From JAXHUH01 sp034211175 (GTDB lineage Bacteria > Actinomycetota > Acidimicrobiia > Acidimicrobiales > CAIXPF01), in contig JAXHUH010000093.1 of NCBI GenBank assembly GCA_034211175.1, positions 1 to 22,862 of the forward strand: 22,862 bases of DNA, given 5' to 3'. How positions within the stretch are numbered: position 1 is the first letter of the stretch; every line of letters starts with the position of its first letter. Under the pieces are notes generated by a model, which did not search any database, was not told the origin of the DNA, and saw only the letters and a list, made by a program, of their open reading frames with translations. This document shows, piece after piece, positions 1 through 6,518 of the stretch. Position numbers and translations under genes: made by a program.

Positions 1-1
1 G

Positions 2-1585
2 TCGGCGGGCGGCTCGGCGGATCTGGGTGGCGCCGGTGCGGCTGAGGGCACGGCGGTCGGCGGTGAGGGCGGGGTCGGGGATGCGGCGCTCGGCGGCGCC
101 GGTTCTGCGGCCGGTGTGGTCGGCGTGGCGGCTAGCACGGTGTCGGCTCCCCTCGAGGTCGACGGGGATGCGTCGGGGGTGGTCGGTCTCGCTGCGGCCG
201 CCGCGGCCGCCGAGCTCGGCCCGGCCGCCTCGGGTTCGGGTGTCGCCGGGGACGTCAGCTCTGGCGCGTCCGCCGTGCTCGGTGGTACGGCGACCGGGTC
301 GGGTGTGGCCGGTGATGTGGCGACCAGCGCAGCGGCGGACCTGGGCGGCGCCGGCGCGGCTGAGGGCACGGTGGGCGTCGCTGGGTCGGCGTCCGCTGTG
401 CTCGGTGGTACGGCGACCGGGTCGGGCGACGGGGCGACTCCGGTCACCGGCACGGGAGCCGCTGCGCTCGGCGGTGTCGCCTCGGCGTCGGGCCGTGTCG
501 CGGCCGGCGACCCGGTTGTCGCGATCTACGACGCCGCCGATGGCCCGATCGGCTCCAGCTCGGTGACGGGCTGGAACGCCTACGCCGGGTCGTCCGGTGC
601 GGCGCCGACCCTCACGCTCAACGGCGGCGCACCGGCCCTCGTCGCCGCCGCGACCCCGGCCGGCACCCCAGCGGTGCAGTTCGCCGCCTCCGACGAGGGG
701 CTCCTGTCAGGCGACATCGCCGACCGGCAGCAGCCGTGGACGGCTGCGTTCGTTGCCCGCGTCACGACCGATGGCTTCTGCTTCGGGTTCCGGGCGTCGA
801 ACGTCGACTACATCCGCCGCCAGGCGTCGCTGAACCGGTGGCTTGTGTCATCCGGGTTTCCCGACGGGTTCAACCAGGTCGTCCCCGACTCAGCGCCCGA
901 CGACTGGCATGTATGGGTGATCGTGGCGGACGGGACATCGTCGGTCGTGAGCATCGACGGATCTGAGACGGCGGTGGAGCTACAGAACCCGGTGACGCAC
1001 TTGACGTTCGGGTCGTTCCGTCCTTCTGGCCAGTCGTCGCCGATGCACTGGGCCGATCTGGAGGTGGCCGAGTTCCGGGTGCTCGCCGGCGCCGAGGACG
1101 CGTCTGCCCGGGCCGCGCTCGTGGCCGAGCTCACAGCGAAGCACCTCACCGCGCCGACCCCGGAGACCCCGACGGTCGAGGGCAACTCGGCCGGGTGGGA
1201 CGCCCTCGTGTCGATCCTCGAGAGCTCGAGGGCGGAGGCGTGGCAGTCGGCCCGCGACGAGGCCCTCGAGCCGCTCGCGTGCCCGAACGATGGCCAGCCG
1301 TTGCGCCGTGCGGCGGACGGTGGCCTGTTCTGCGAGTTCGACGGGTGGCGGCCCGATGGGGGCTCGGCGTACCGGGCTGGCCGTGCGGGCGGCGCGCCGG
1401 GCGAGGCCGGCGACCGCGACTGGGGTGGCCTGGCGTCGATCCAAGCCGACATCGCGTCGAGTTCGAGGATCGCGGGCCGTCGGGTTGGTGAGGTGTCGTG
1501 CCCGCTCTGCGGTGAGCCGCTCGTCGACGGCCAGGACGGTGAGCGGCGGTGCTTGTACGACGGTTGGCCTGACGCCGACGTGTGA
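2..1585 (+). CDS. Fiber-like virion protein, 5' partial, lectin-like domain plus two zinc-ribbon-like tails
   Basis: The frame is open from the first bases of the window, so the N terminus is missing; 527 residues are present. Residues 1-170 are Ala/Gly/Ser-rich with about seven irregular units built around x-L-G-G-x-A; part of this is also a DNA repeat (29 identical bases at 275-303 and 398-426). Residues about 172-380 look like a LamG/concanavalin-type beta sandwich, often a receptor or glycan-binding module in phage proteins. Two related C-terminal units follow: CPNDGQPL...CEFDGW (about residue 426) and CPLCGEPL...CLYDGW (about residue 500). The CPxDGxPL...CxxDGW signature is, from memory, typical of short actinophage proteins encoded between capsid and connector genes, which fits the connector downstream. 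Its role is inferred as a head- or neck-associated fiber. The missing fourth ligand Cys in both units is odd. Confidence 0.72.
   Translation, partial: SAGGSADLGGAGAAEGTAVGGEGGVGDAALGGAGSAAGVVGVAASTVSAPLEVDGDASGVVGLAAAAAAAELGPAASGSGVAGDVSSGASAVLGGTATGSGVAGDVATSAAADLGGAGAAEGTVGVAGSASAVLGGTATGSGDGATPVTGTGAAALGGVASASGRVAAGDPVVAIYDAADGPIGSSSVTGWNAYAGSSGAAPTLTLNGGAPALVAAATPAGTPAVQFAASDEGLLSGDIADRQQPWTAAFVARVTTDGFCFGFRASNVDYIRRQASLNRWLVSSGFPDGFNQVVPDSAPDDWHVWVIVADGTSSVVSIDGSETAVELQNPVTHLTFGSFRPSGQSSPMHWADLEVAEFRVLAGAEDASARAALVAELTAKHLTAPTPETPTVEGNSAGWDALVSILESSRAEAWQSARDEALEPLACPNDGQPLRRAADGGLFCEFDGWRPDGGSAYRAGRAGGAPGEAGDRDWGGLASIQADIASSSRIAGRRVGEVSCPLCGEPLVDGQDGERRCLYDGWPDADV
275..303 (+). repeat. 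29-base direct repeat, copy 1, in the Ala/Gly-rich fiber coding region
   Basis: These bases are identical to 398-426, 123 bases downstream and in the same reading frame. Both encode the V-L-G-G-T-A-T-G-S-G unit of the fiber. The identity at DNA level points to recent internal duplication or recombination of repeat units. Confidence 0.85.
398..426 (+). repeat. 29-base direct repeat, copy 2, in the Ala/Gly-rich fiber coding region
   Basis: Second exact copy of the unit at 275-303, same frame. It supports repeat-number variation in the linker before the lectin-like domain. Confidence 0.85.
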
Positions 1586-1630
1586 GCGCATCCGGGCCGG
1601 GTTGAAACGTATCAACCGGTGGCGCGAGGT

Positions 1631-1656
1631 GAGGCCCGGCCTTGCGGCCGGGCCTC
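1631..1656. terminator. Hairpin terminator after the fiber gene (probably bidirectional)
   Basis: A perfect 11-bp stem (gaggcccggcc / ggccgggcctc) with a TTGC loop, 45 bases past the fiber stop codon. There is no clear T-run on either side, as is usual for high-GC actinobacterial terminators. It also lies 5 bases beyond the stop of the convergent 48-residue gene, so it could end transcription from both sides. A weaker 6-bp inverted repeat (ggttga/tcaacc) lies just upstream at 1600-1617. Confidence 0.7.
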
Positions 1657-1660
1657 GGTG

Positions 1661-1807
1661 TCAGCGGCCTCGCTCGCCCCACCCTCGGGCGAAGGCCTGG
1701 CGGAGGACTCGGGGCCACTCGGTGGGGCTCTCGGTGGGGCCGTTGCCCTCGTCTCGGGCTCGGGCTCCGAGCGTCTCGGCCTCGGTCACTGTGGGGAGCT
1801 GGTTCAT
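1661..1807 (-). CDS. Small 48-residue protein, possibly RMF/CrpP-like
   Basis: A short frame supported by its context rather than by length. It begins ATG (complement of 1805-1807), has a purine-rich SD-like stretch (AAAGGGA) a few bases upstream, a promoter-like TTGACG-17-GACTAT at 1843-1871, and ends just before a strong hairpin. The protein runs from MNQLPTVTEAETLGARARDE to a C-terminal QAFARGWGERGR. The spacing of G-x-x-A-x-x-x-G, then a Pro-containing stretch, then A-x-x-x-GW resembles ribosome modulation factor-like small proteins, and the 73-residue product at 22422 has the same pattern and the same promoter sequence. It is divergent from the Ltp-like lipoprotein. Function is unknown; the RMF resemblance is weak and by eye. 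Confidence 0.55.
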   Translation of the reverse strand: MNQLPTVTEAETLGARARDEGNGPTESPTEWPRVLRQAFARGWGERGR

Positions 1808-1842
1808 CGGGGTCCCTTTCGGTCGGTCTCTCTTGCACCCCT

Positions 1843-1871
1843 ATAGTCTCACAGACTTAAGCCCCCGTCAA
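1843..1871 (-). promoter_or_regulatory. Promoter of the 48-residue gene
   Basis: On the minus strand TTGACG (1866-1871) is followed after 17 bases by GACTAT (1843-1848). The -35 box lies in the loop of a CCCCC-TTGAC-GGGGG inverted repeat and is followed by a CTTAAG palindrome, so an operator probably overlaps it. The whole block is the first copy of a 29-base sequence found again at 22359. Confidence 0.6.
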
Positions 1872-1878
1872 GGGGGTT
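1850..1878 (-). repeat. 29-base shared control element, copy 1
   Basis: Read on the minus strand, this is base-for-base identical to 22359-22387 on the plus strand. It contains the inverted repeat CCCCCTTGACGGGGG and CTTAAGTC. In both places it sits upstream of a short gene, with the TTGACG as the likely -35 box. Confidence 0.9.
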
Positions 1879-1904
1879 GTAAATCGGTCTGCGGGCTGTA
1901 GGGT
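1877..1904 (+). promoter_or_regulatory. Likely leaderless promoter of the Ltp-like lipoprotein
   Basis: TTGTAA (1877-1882), 16 bases, then TAGGGT (1899-1904), which ends 7 bases before the ATG at 1912. Transcription would begin at or beside the start codon. The -35 box touches the edge of the 29-base control element used by the divergent small gene, so both directions could be co-regulated. Confidence 0.45.
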
Positions 1905-1911
1905 GGTGTCC

Positions 1912-2613
1912 ATGACCACCGCAACCCGTGCCCTGCTCGCCCTCCTCGCTGCCGCGGTCCTCGCCGTCGGCTGCTCCACCGACACCGACACACCGGCCAC
2001 CCCCGGCACCGACGCCCTCGACGCCGTCACTGACGCCACCCCCGAAGCGACCACCACGACCTTGCCCCCCGTGACAGCACCCACCACCACCACCGTCGCC
2101 GTGGACGTCGACGCTGTCGTCGCCTCGGTCAAGGAGTCGCTCGGCGCTGAGTGGTTCACGGCTGAGACCGACACGGTCGACCAGGCCATCGCCAACGCCC
2201 TCGTCCGGCTGGGCTACGCACTCGGCGCGGTGACCTCCGACGACCTCGGCAACATCATCGCCATCCTCAACCGCGACGCCGCTGACGAGGCACTGGCCGC
2301 CGAGGCTGAGGCCGATGCGTCCCTGACGGCGGAGCAGCGCAACGCCGTCGGTTCGGCCGAGAGCTACATGTCGTGGGGCGACTTCAGCCGCACCGGCCTG
2401 ATCGACCAGCTCGAGTACGAGGGCTTCACCACCGCCGACGCCACGTTCGCCGTCGACAGCCTCGGCGCCGACTGGATGGCGCAGGCCGTGAAGTCGGCCG
2501 AGGGCTACCTCGAGTGGGGCCACTTCAGCCGCCAGGAGCTCATCGACCAGCTGGTGTACGAGGGGTTCACACAGGCCGAGGCCGAGCACGGCGTAGCGAT
2601 CGCCTACCGCTGA
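1912..2613 (+). CDS. Ltp-family host-surface lipoprotein, candidate superinfection exclusion protein
   Basis: A 233-residue secreted lipoprotein. Residues 1-20 form a short signal peptide (ATRALLALLAAAVLAVGC) with lipobox A-V-G-C, followed by a Thr/Pro/Asp-rich linker to about residue 65. The C terminus carries two tandem units of the Ltp type: SAESYMSWGDFSRTGLIDQL-EYEGF and SAEGYLEWGHFSRQELIDQL-VYEGF. Such S-A-x-x-Y...F-S-r-x-x-L-i-x-Q-L-x-y-E-G-F repeats define host cell-surface-exposed lipoproteins; the one from Streptococcus phage TP-J34 blocks DNA injection by incoming phage and targets the tape measure protein (established). Here the gene interrupts late genes as a self-contained unit with its own promoter and terminators, as expected for a lysogenic-conversion gene. 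The exclusion role is inferred. ATG 1912 is preferred over GTG 1903 because it fits the promoter and gives a normal signal peptide. Confidence 0.85.
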   Translation: MTTATRALLALLAAAVLAVGCSTDTDTPATPGTDALDAVTDATPEATTTTLPPVTAPTTTTVAVDVDAVVASVKESLGAEWFTAETDTVDQAIANALVRLGYALGAVTSDDLGNIIAILNRDAADEALAAEAEADASLTAEQRNAVGSAESYMSWGDFSRTGLIDQLEYEGFTTADATFAVDSLGADWMAQAVKSAEGYLEWGHFSRQELIDQLVYEGFTQAEAEHGVAIAYR

Positions 2614-2636
2614 GCTGACCCCCACATCCGTCGCCT

Positions 2637-2670
2637 GGGCCCGCCCCTCGAGCCGCTGAGGGGCGGGCCC
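2637..2670 (+). terminator. Hairpin terminator after the lipoprotein gene
   Basis: A perfect 13-bp stem (gggcccgcccctc / gaggggcgggccc) with an 8-base loop, 23 bases past the stop codon. It isolates the lipoprotein gene from the connector gene. The 93 bases between the hairpin and the connector start show no obvious gene. Confidence 0.8.
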
Positions 2671-2763
2671 GCCCGCGCCCCGGGTAGAGTCCAGCCGAGG
2701 ACAACCGAAGAGCCTCGGCCGCCCACGGGCAGGCCGTGCGCCCCAGAAAGCAGAGGGCAGGGC

Positions 2764-3810
2764 ATGGGTGTGGCGTACACGTCGCGCGAGCGCGTCATGG
2801 AAGCGCTCGACATGGAGAACACGAGCCGACGCCGCCGCCAGACCGACCGTGCCGTCCTCGCCGGCGCCCGCTCCGTCGAACGCCTCCTCCACAAGACGTT
2901 CTACCCCGTCATCACCACCCGATGGTTCGACTGGCCGACCTCGGCGTCGCCCCGGTCGTGGCGGCTCTGGCTCGACGAACACGAGGTCCTCTCCCTCACC
3001 TCGCTCGTCTCCGGCGGCGTCACCATCCCCCCCTCGGACTACCTCCTCGAGCCCGCCAACGACGGCCCCCCCTACGACCGCATCGAGATCAACCTCGGCG
3101 AGGACTCGGCGTTCTCCGCCGGCGCCACACCCCAGCGGGCGATCGTCGCGACCGGCACGTTCGGGTCCTCCGCCGACTACGAGGCCGCCACCACCACCGC
3201 CGAAGCCGTCGACGCCTCCGAGACCGAGATCGACGTCGCCACCTGCGAAGCGGTCGGCACCCTCGACCACATCCGCGTCGACACCGAACTCATGCGTGTC
3301 ACCGGCCGCAGCAACATCGACACCGGCCAGGACATCGGCGCCGACCTCGACGACACCTCCAACGACGACGCCGTCTCCGTCTCCGACGGCACCGCGTTCA
3401 CCGTCGAGGAGACCATCGTCGTCGACACCGAACGCATGCGGATCGCGGACATCTCCGGGAACACGCTCACCGTCGAGCGCGCCGTCGACGGCTCCACCCT
3501 CGCCGCCCACACGTCCGGCGCCGACGTCTACGCGCCCCGCCGGCTCACCGTCGCCCGCGCAGCGCTCGGCACCACCGCCACCACCCACTCCTCAGGCGCG
3601 ACGGTCGAGCGGCTCACCCCGCCCCCGATCATCGAGGCGCTCAACATCGCCGAAGCGATCGTCCGCATCGAGCAGGAACTCGCCGGCTACCTCCGCACCG
3701 CCGGGTCCGGCGAGGCGATGCACCCGATCGGCGCCGGCCCGGGCATCGGCGACCTCCGAGAGCAGGCCCTGGCGCTCTACGGGCGCCGCCACCGTGTGGC
3801 GGCCGTCTGA
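2764..3810 (+). CDS. gp6-like head-tail connector (adaptor) with a beta-rich insertion
   Basis: 348 residues. The N-terminal 130 residues (helical YTSRERVMEAL and DRAVLAGARSVERLLHKTFYP, then WFDWP and a beta region ending in DRIEINL) match the actinophage adaptor family that docks under the portal, related to HK97 gp6. The C terminus (about 285-348: IIEALNIAEAIVRIEQELAG, then an EQALALYGRR tail) is again helical as in this family. Between them, about residues 145-260, is an insertion with a D-x-E-x-MRI-x-x-ISGNTLTV-x-R...AAHTSGADVY module, a beta domain seen in many phage structural proteins. The preceding AGAGGGCAGGG is a plausible ribosome site. The stop overlaps the next ATG. It is first in a run of six translationally coupled or nearly coupled neck and tail genes. 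Confidence 0.75.
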   Translation: MGVAYTSRERVMEALDMENTSRRRRQTDRAVLAGARSVERLLHKTFYPVITTRWFDWPTSASPRSWRLWLDEHEVLSLTSLVSGGVTIPPSDYLLEPANDGPPYDRIEINLGEDSAFSAGATPQRAIVATGTFGSSADYEAATTTAEAVDASETEIDVATCEAVGTLDHIRVDTELMRVTGRSNIDTGQDIGADLDDTSNDDAVSVSDGTAFTVEETIVVDTERMRIADISGNTLTVERAVDGSTLAAHTSGADVYAPRRLTVARAALGTTATTHSSGATVERLTPPPIIEALNIAEAIVRIEQELAGYLRTAGSGEAMHPIGAGPGIGDLREQALALYGRRHRVAAV

Positions 3811-4208
3811 TGGCCGATCCGATCCCCCGTTCCGGGTCCTCGGGGTTCTCCGTCCGGGTCCGGGACCGCACCCAGTGGCGCAAGATGCGCGACTCGGCAC
3901 GCACCGCGATCGAAGACGCCGAACGCGACACCGCCCGCTGGACGCAACGCGAGGTCCGATCCAGGTTCCAGGGCTCCATCCGGGCCGGGACCGGCCGCTA
4001 CGTGTCCCAGATCGAAGCGGAGCAGTACTCGAACGGGCTCTGGTACGTGCACGACAACCGCGTCATCTACGGGCCGTGGCTCGAGGGCGTCGGTTCCCGC
4101 AACCGGACCACCAGGTTCAAGGGCTACCGGGTGTGGCGCACCATCCGCCGCGAGTCCCGCGACATGCTCCGCTCGACCGTCGCCCAGAACCTGCGGCGGA
4201 GGCTCTGA
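3810..4208 (+). CDS. HK97 gp10-like neck/tail completion protein
   Basis: 132 residues, starting in the TGATG overlap with the connector gene. The layout (an N-terminal FSVRVRDRTQWRK, a helix of about 35 residues, then YVSQIEAEQYSNGLWYVHDNRVIYGPWLEGVGSR and a basic C-terminal helix ending in RRRL) matches the small alpha/beta neck proteins of the HK97-gp10 type, where the phrase Y-G-x-W-L-E-G is characteristic. These proteins join the filled head to the tail. Position between connector and tail terminator supports the call. Nothing looks broken. Confidence 0.7.
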   Translation: MADPIPRSGSSGFSVRVRDRTQWRKMRDSARTAIEDAERDTARWTQREVRSRFQGSIRAGTGRYVSQIEAEQYSNGLWYVHDNRVIYGPWLEGVGSRNRTTRFKGYRVWRTIRRESRDMLRSTVAQNLRRRL

Positions 4209-4681
4209 TGGCGTTCGGGCCCACCGAGATCGAAGAGCTCTACAGCCAGGTCGAGTCGCACGTGAAGGCCACCGGCCGGTTCGACAAGGTCAACCGCCAC
4301 GAGCCGAAGAACCCGCCCGGCAAGAAGATCGTCGCCGCGGTGTGGGTCGACCGCGTCCAACCGATCCGCCAGTCCGGGCTCGCCGCCACCACCATCCTGG
4401 TGGTGTTCACCATCCGCTGCTACCAGACCATGCTCACCGAGCCGCAAGACACGATCGACCCCGAGCTCATGAAGGCGATGGCCGCCGTCCTCGAACGTCT
4501 CCACGGCGACCTCGCTCTCGGCGGCGACTCCGACGTCCGCAACATCGAGGTCATTGGCTCCAACTCGCCGGGCCTGACGACGCACTCTGGGTACGTCGAG
4601 ATGGGCGGCCGCCAGATGTTCCGCGTGTTCGACATCGCCTGTCCGGTCGTGGTCAATGACGCCTGGGTCCAGGCGTACTAG
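4208..4681 (+). CDS. Tail terminator-like protein
   Basis: 157 residues, starting in another TGATG overlap. The sequence has an N-terminal helix (TEIEELYSQVESHVKATGRFDKVNRHEPKN), a beta hairpin region (KKIVAAVWVDRVQPI...TTILVVFTIRCYQ), a helix (IDPELMKAMAAVLERLHGDL) and a final beta segment (MFRVFDIACPVVVND). This alpha/beta pattern and the place between the gp10-like gene and the tail tube gene match the tail terminator that caps the tail at the head end. The call rests on synteny and fold pattern rather than strong motif identity. Confidence 0.65.
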   Translation: MAFGPTEIEELYSQVESHVKATGRFDKVNRHEPKNPPGKKIVAAVWVDRVQPIRQSGLAATTILVVFTIRCYQTMLTEPQDTIDPELMKAMAAVLERLHGDLALGGDSDVRNIEVIGSNSPGLTTHSGYVEMGGRQMFRVFDIACPVVVNDAWVQAY

Positions 4682-4697
4682 CAGAAAGGCTTAAGCG

Positions 4698-5441
4698 ATG
4701 GCGAAGGCGTCGGGGCTCGGTGACCACCTGTTCGTCGGCCCCTTGCAGGTGTCGGGCGACGCCGGGTCGGTCGGCCGCATCGGCGGTGGCCCGCAGACCA
4801 CGGACGTCACCGGCATCGACAAGTCCGCCTACGAGCGGCTCACCGTCGTCCGCGACGGCGGCATCGAGTTCGCGCCGTGGTTCAACTCGGCGACCGACCG
4901 CATGCACGACGCCGTCTCCGCGCTGCCGACCGCCGACGTTCAGGTCACCTACACCCACGGCCTCGCCGTCGGGAACATGGCCGCGTCGTGCGTCGCGAAG
5001 CAGCTGAACTACGACTGGACCCGCGCACAGGACGGCTCCCTCTCCGGGTCGGTGACGGCCGAGGCCAACGCGTTCGGGCTCGAGTTCGGTATCCAAGCCA
5101 CCGACGGGGTCGAGACGTTCGCGTCGGCGGACGTGGGCACGACGATCGACCGCGGCGCCTCCCTGTCGTCAACCAGCTTCGGGGTGCAGGCGTACCTCCA
5201 CGTCCTCGACATCGGCTCCGGCACCGCGGACATCGCGCTCCAGGACTCGGCCGACGGGTCGACCGACTGGCAGGACGTCGTCACGTTCACCGCCGTCACC
5301 GCCGCCGGCACCGAACGGGTCCAGAGTTCCCGCACCGAGAACGTCCGCCGCTACCTGCGGTTCGAGGTGACCAACACGTTCACCGACCTCGACGTGCTCT
5401 GCAACCTCGTCGTCAACGACCACGCCGCCCCCAACTTCTGA
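4698..5441 (+). CDS. Tail tube protein (long paralogue, with C-terminal beta domain)
   Basis: 247 residues, start chosen at ATG preceded by AGAAAGG with an 8-base spacer that contains CTTAAG. The N-terminal 130 residues (MAKASGLG...DVTGIDKSAYERL...FNSATDRMHDAVSALP...DWTRAQDGSL) share clear motifs with the 136-residue product starting at 6080, so the two are paralogues. Residues about 131-247 are an added beta-rich domain (FGVQAYLHVLDIGSGTADIA, DGSTDWQDV, RRYLRFEVTNTF), like the external Ig/jelly-roll domains that decorate some tail tubes. The product would polymerise around the tape measure. Which paralogue is the main tube subunit cannot be decided from sequence; this one is likelier by position. 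Confidence 0.72.
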   Translation: MAKASGLGDHLFVGPLQVSGDAGSVGRIGGGPQTTDVTGIDKSAYERLTVVRDGGIEFAPWFNSATDRMHDAVSALPTADVQVTYTHGLAVGNMAASCVAKQLNYDWTRAQDGSLSGSVTAEANAFGLEFGIQATDGVETFASADVGTTIDRGASLSSTSFGVQAYLHVLDIGSGTADIALQDSADGSTDWQDVVTFTAVTAAGTERVQSSRTENVRRYLRFEVTNTFTDLDVLCNLVVNDHAAPNF

Positions 5442-6016
5442 TGGCCTACCAGCGCCGCGCCCGCCGACCCCAGGCGCCGCCACCGCGGCCACGTGCCCGC
5501 GGGGCCCAGCCCTCGGGGCTCCTCGGCCCCACCGGGCGGCCGCTCAACCGGGTCGACGGCCGCACCCCGCCGCAGGCGCGGAACACCTACCAGATCCTCC
5601 AGCCGCTCGACACGCACTGGCGACCCGCGTCGTGCGCCGAGTACCGCTGCAAGGCCCACCTCCGGGGGTGGGCCACCGCCGTCGACGAAGCCACCCCGCT
5701 CGGCCGCCGCCAGGCCGCCTACATCCGCGCCCACTGCGTCCGCGACACCGGCGCCCACGCCATGGCCACCAGCGGCCGACGCCGCTACACCGAGACCCAC
5801 GAGGCCGGGCTCACCGAGTTCCGGTTCCCCGCCGGCCAGGAATGCTTCCAGGAGCACCGGGTGCCGCTCGACCGCCCGCAACGGTTCCTCGTCCGCCACG
5901 GCGACGTCCGCCGCTTCGGTGGCGTCGTCCGCGACCACGGCGAACGGGGCGACCTGTTCGTCGAAGACATGGCCCACAACCTCGACCGCGTCCGCACCGC
6001 CGTCACACGCGGCTGA
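5441..6016 (+). CDS. Conserved phage protein of unknown function between two tail tube genes
   Basis: 191 residues, starting in a TGATG overlap with the tail tube gene, so it is translated with it. The first 45 residues are Arg/Pro/Ala-rich and look disordered. From about residue 52 there is a compact region with CAEYRCKAHLRGWATAVDE, then LGRRQAAYIRAH, a possible basic loop, and GLTEFRFPAGQECFQEHRVPLDRP, RFLVRHGDVRRFGGVVRDH, and FVEDMAHNLDRV. The C-x-x-x-x-C and conserved-looking His and Cys residues could bind metal, but no known motif is matched. I do not recognise a function; its placement suggests a tail morphogenesis or structural role. Confidence 0.6.
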   Translation: MAYQRRARRPQAPPPRPRARGAQPSGLLGPTGRPLNRVDGRTPPQARNTYQILQPLDTHWRPASCAEYRCKAHLRGWATAVDEATPLGRRQAAYIRAHCVRDTGAHAMATSGRRRYTETHEAGLTEFRFPAGQECFQEHRVPLDRPQRFLVRHGDVRRFGGVVRDHGERGDLFVEDMAHNLDRVRTAVTRG

Positions 6017-6079
6017 CCCGCCCCGCCACCACCACCGAGACCAGCCACAGAACAGAGACCACACAGAAAGGCACGACAA

Positions 6080-6490
6080 GTGGCCAAGATCAGCGGGCTC
6101 GGTTGGACCGAGCTGTCGATCGACGACGCCGGCGGCTCGCCGCAGGACATCCGCAACGACATCACCAACTTCAACTTCGCCACCCCCCGAGGCGTCCAGG
6201 ACGTCACCGGCATCGACAAGTCCGCCATGGAACGCCTCCTGCTCCTGGCGGACTTCTCGATCGACATCTCCGGGGTGTTCAACTCGGCGGCGAACATGTC
6301 GCACGCGGTGCTGTCGACGGTGCCGTCGGACACCACCCCAACGCGGTCGGTCACCATCGAGATCGACTCGCAGGAGCTCGACAACGAGTGCATGTTCACC
6401 GACTACGCACTCACCCGCGCCCAGTCCGGCGAGTTCACATGGAGCTCGACCGGCGTCCTCAGCGACGGCGAAGTCCCCACGTGGTCATAA
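6080..6490 (+). CDS. Second tail tube-like protein (short paralogue)
   Basis: 136 residues. The GTG start follows CAGAAAGGC, the same leader word that precedes the long paralogue. Shared features with the product starting at 4698: MAKxSGLG at the N terminus, DVTGIDKSAxERL, FNSA-x4-H-x3-S-x2-P, and TRAQ-x-G. The C-terminal extension domain of the long form is absent; this protein ends soon after the region homologous to the tube core. It may be a tail tube subunit used in part of the tail, a tube-initiator ring, or the main subunit with the longer one as a decorated minor form. Divergence between the two is large, so the duplication is old. Confidence 0.68.
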   Translation: MAKISGLGWTELSIDDAGGSPQDIRNDITNFNFATPRGVQDVTGIDKSAMERLLLLADFSIDISGVFNSAANMSHAVLSTVPSDTTPTRSVTIEIDSQELDNECMFTDYALTRAQSGEFTWSSTGVLSDGEVPTWS

Positions 6491-6506
6491 AGTATAGGGT
6501 TGGGGA

Positions 6507-6512
6507 TATGCT
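6507..6512 (+). promoter_or_regulatory. Possible -10 box of a leaderless HNH gene promoter
   Basis: TATGCT ends 6 bases before the ATG at 6519, in a locally AT-richer stretch (6487-6512). No good -35 box is visible (GTCATA at the 17-base distance). Weak evidence on its own, but the geometry matches other start sites in this window. Confidence 0.3.
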
Positions 6513-6518
6513 GGAAGC

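Noticed and set aside
1849..3588. Minus-strand frame of 579 residues across the lipoprotein and connector genes
   Set aside because: Gly/Val/Asp-rich low complexity typical of antisense frames in GC-rich DNA; the plus strand carries recognisable domains, promoters and terminators.
6017..6079. Possible gene or RNA in the gap before the short tail tube paralogue
   Set aside because: Only 63 bases, no stem of note; it looks like a plain leader with the ribosome site AGAAAGG.
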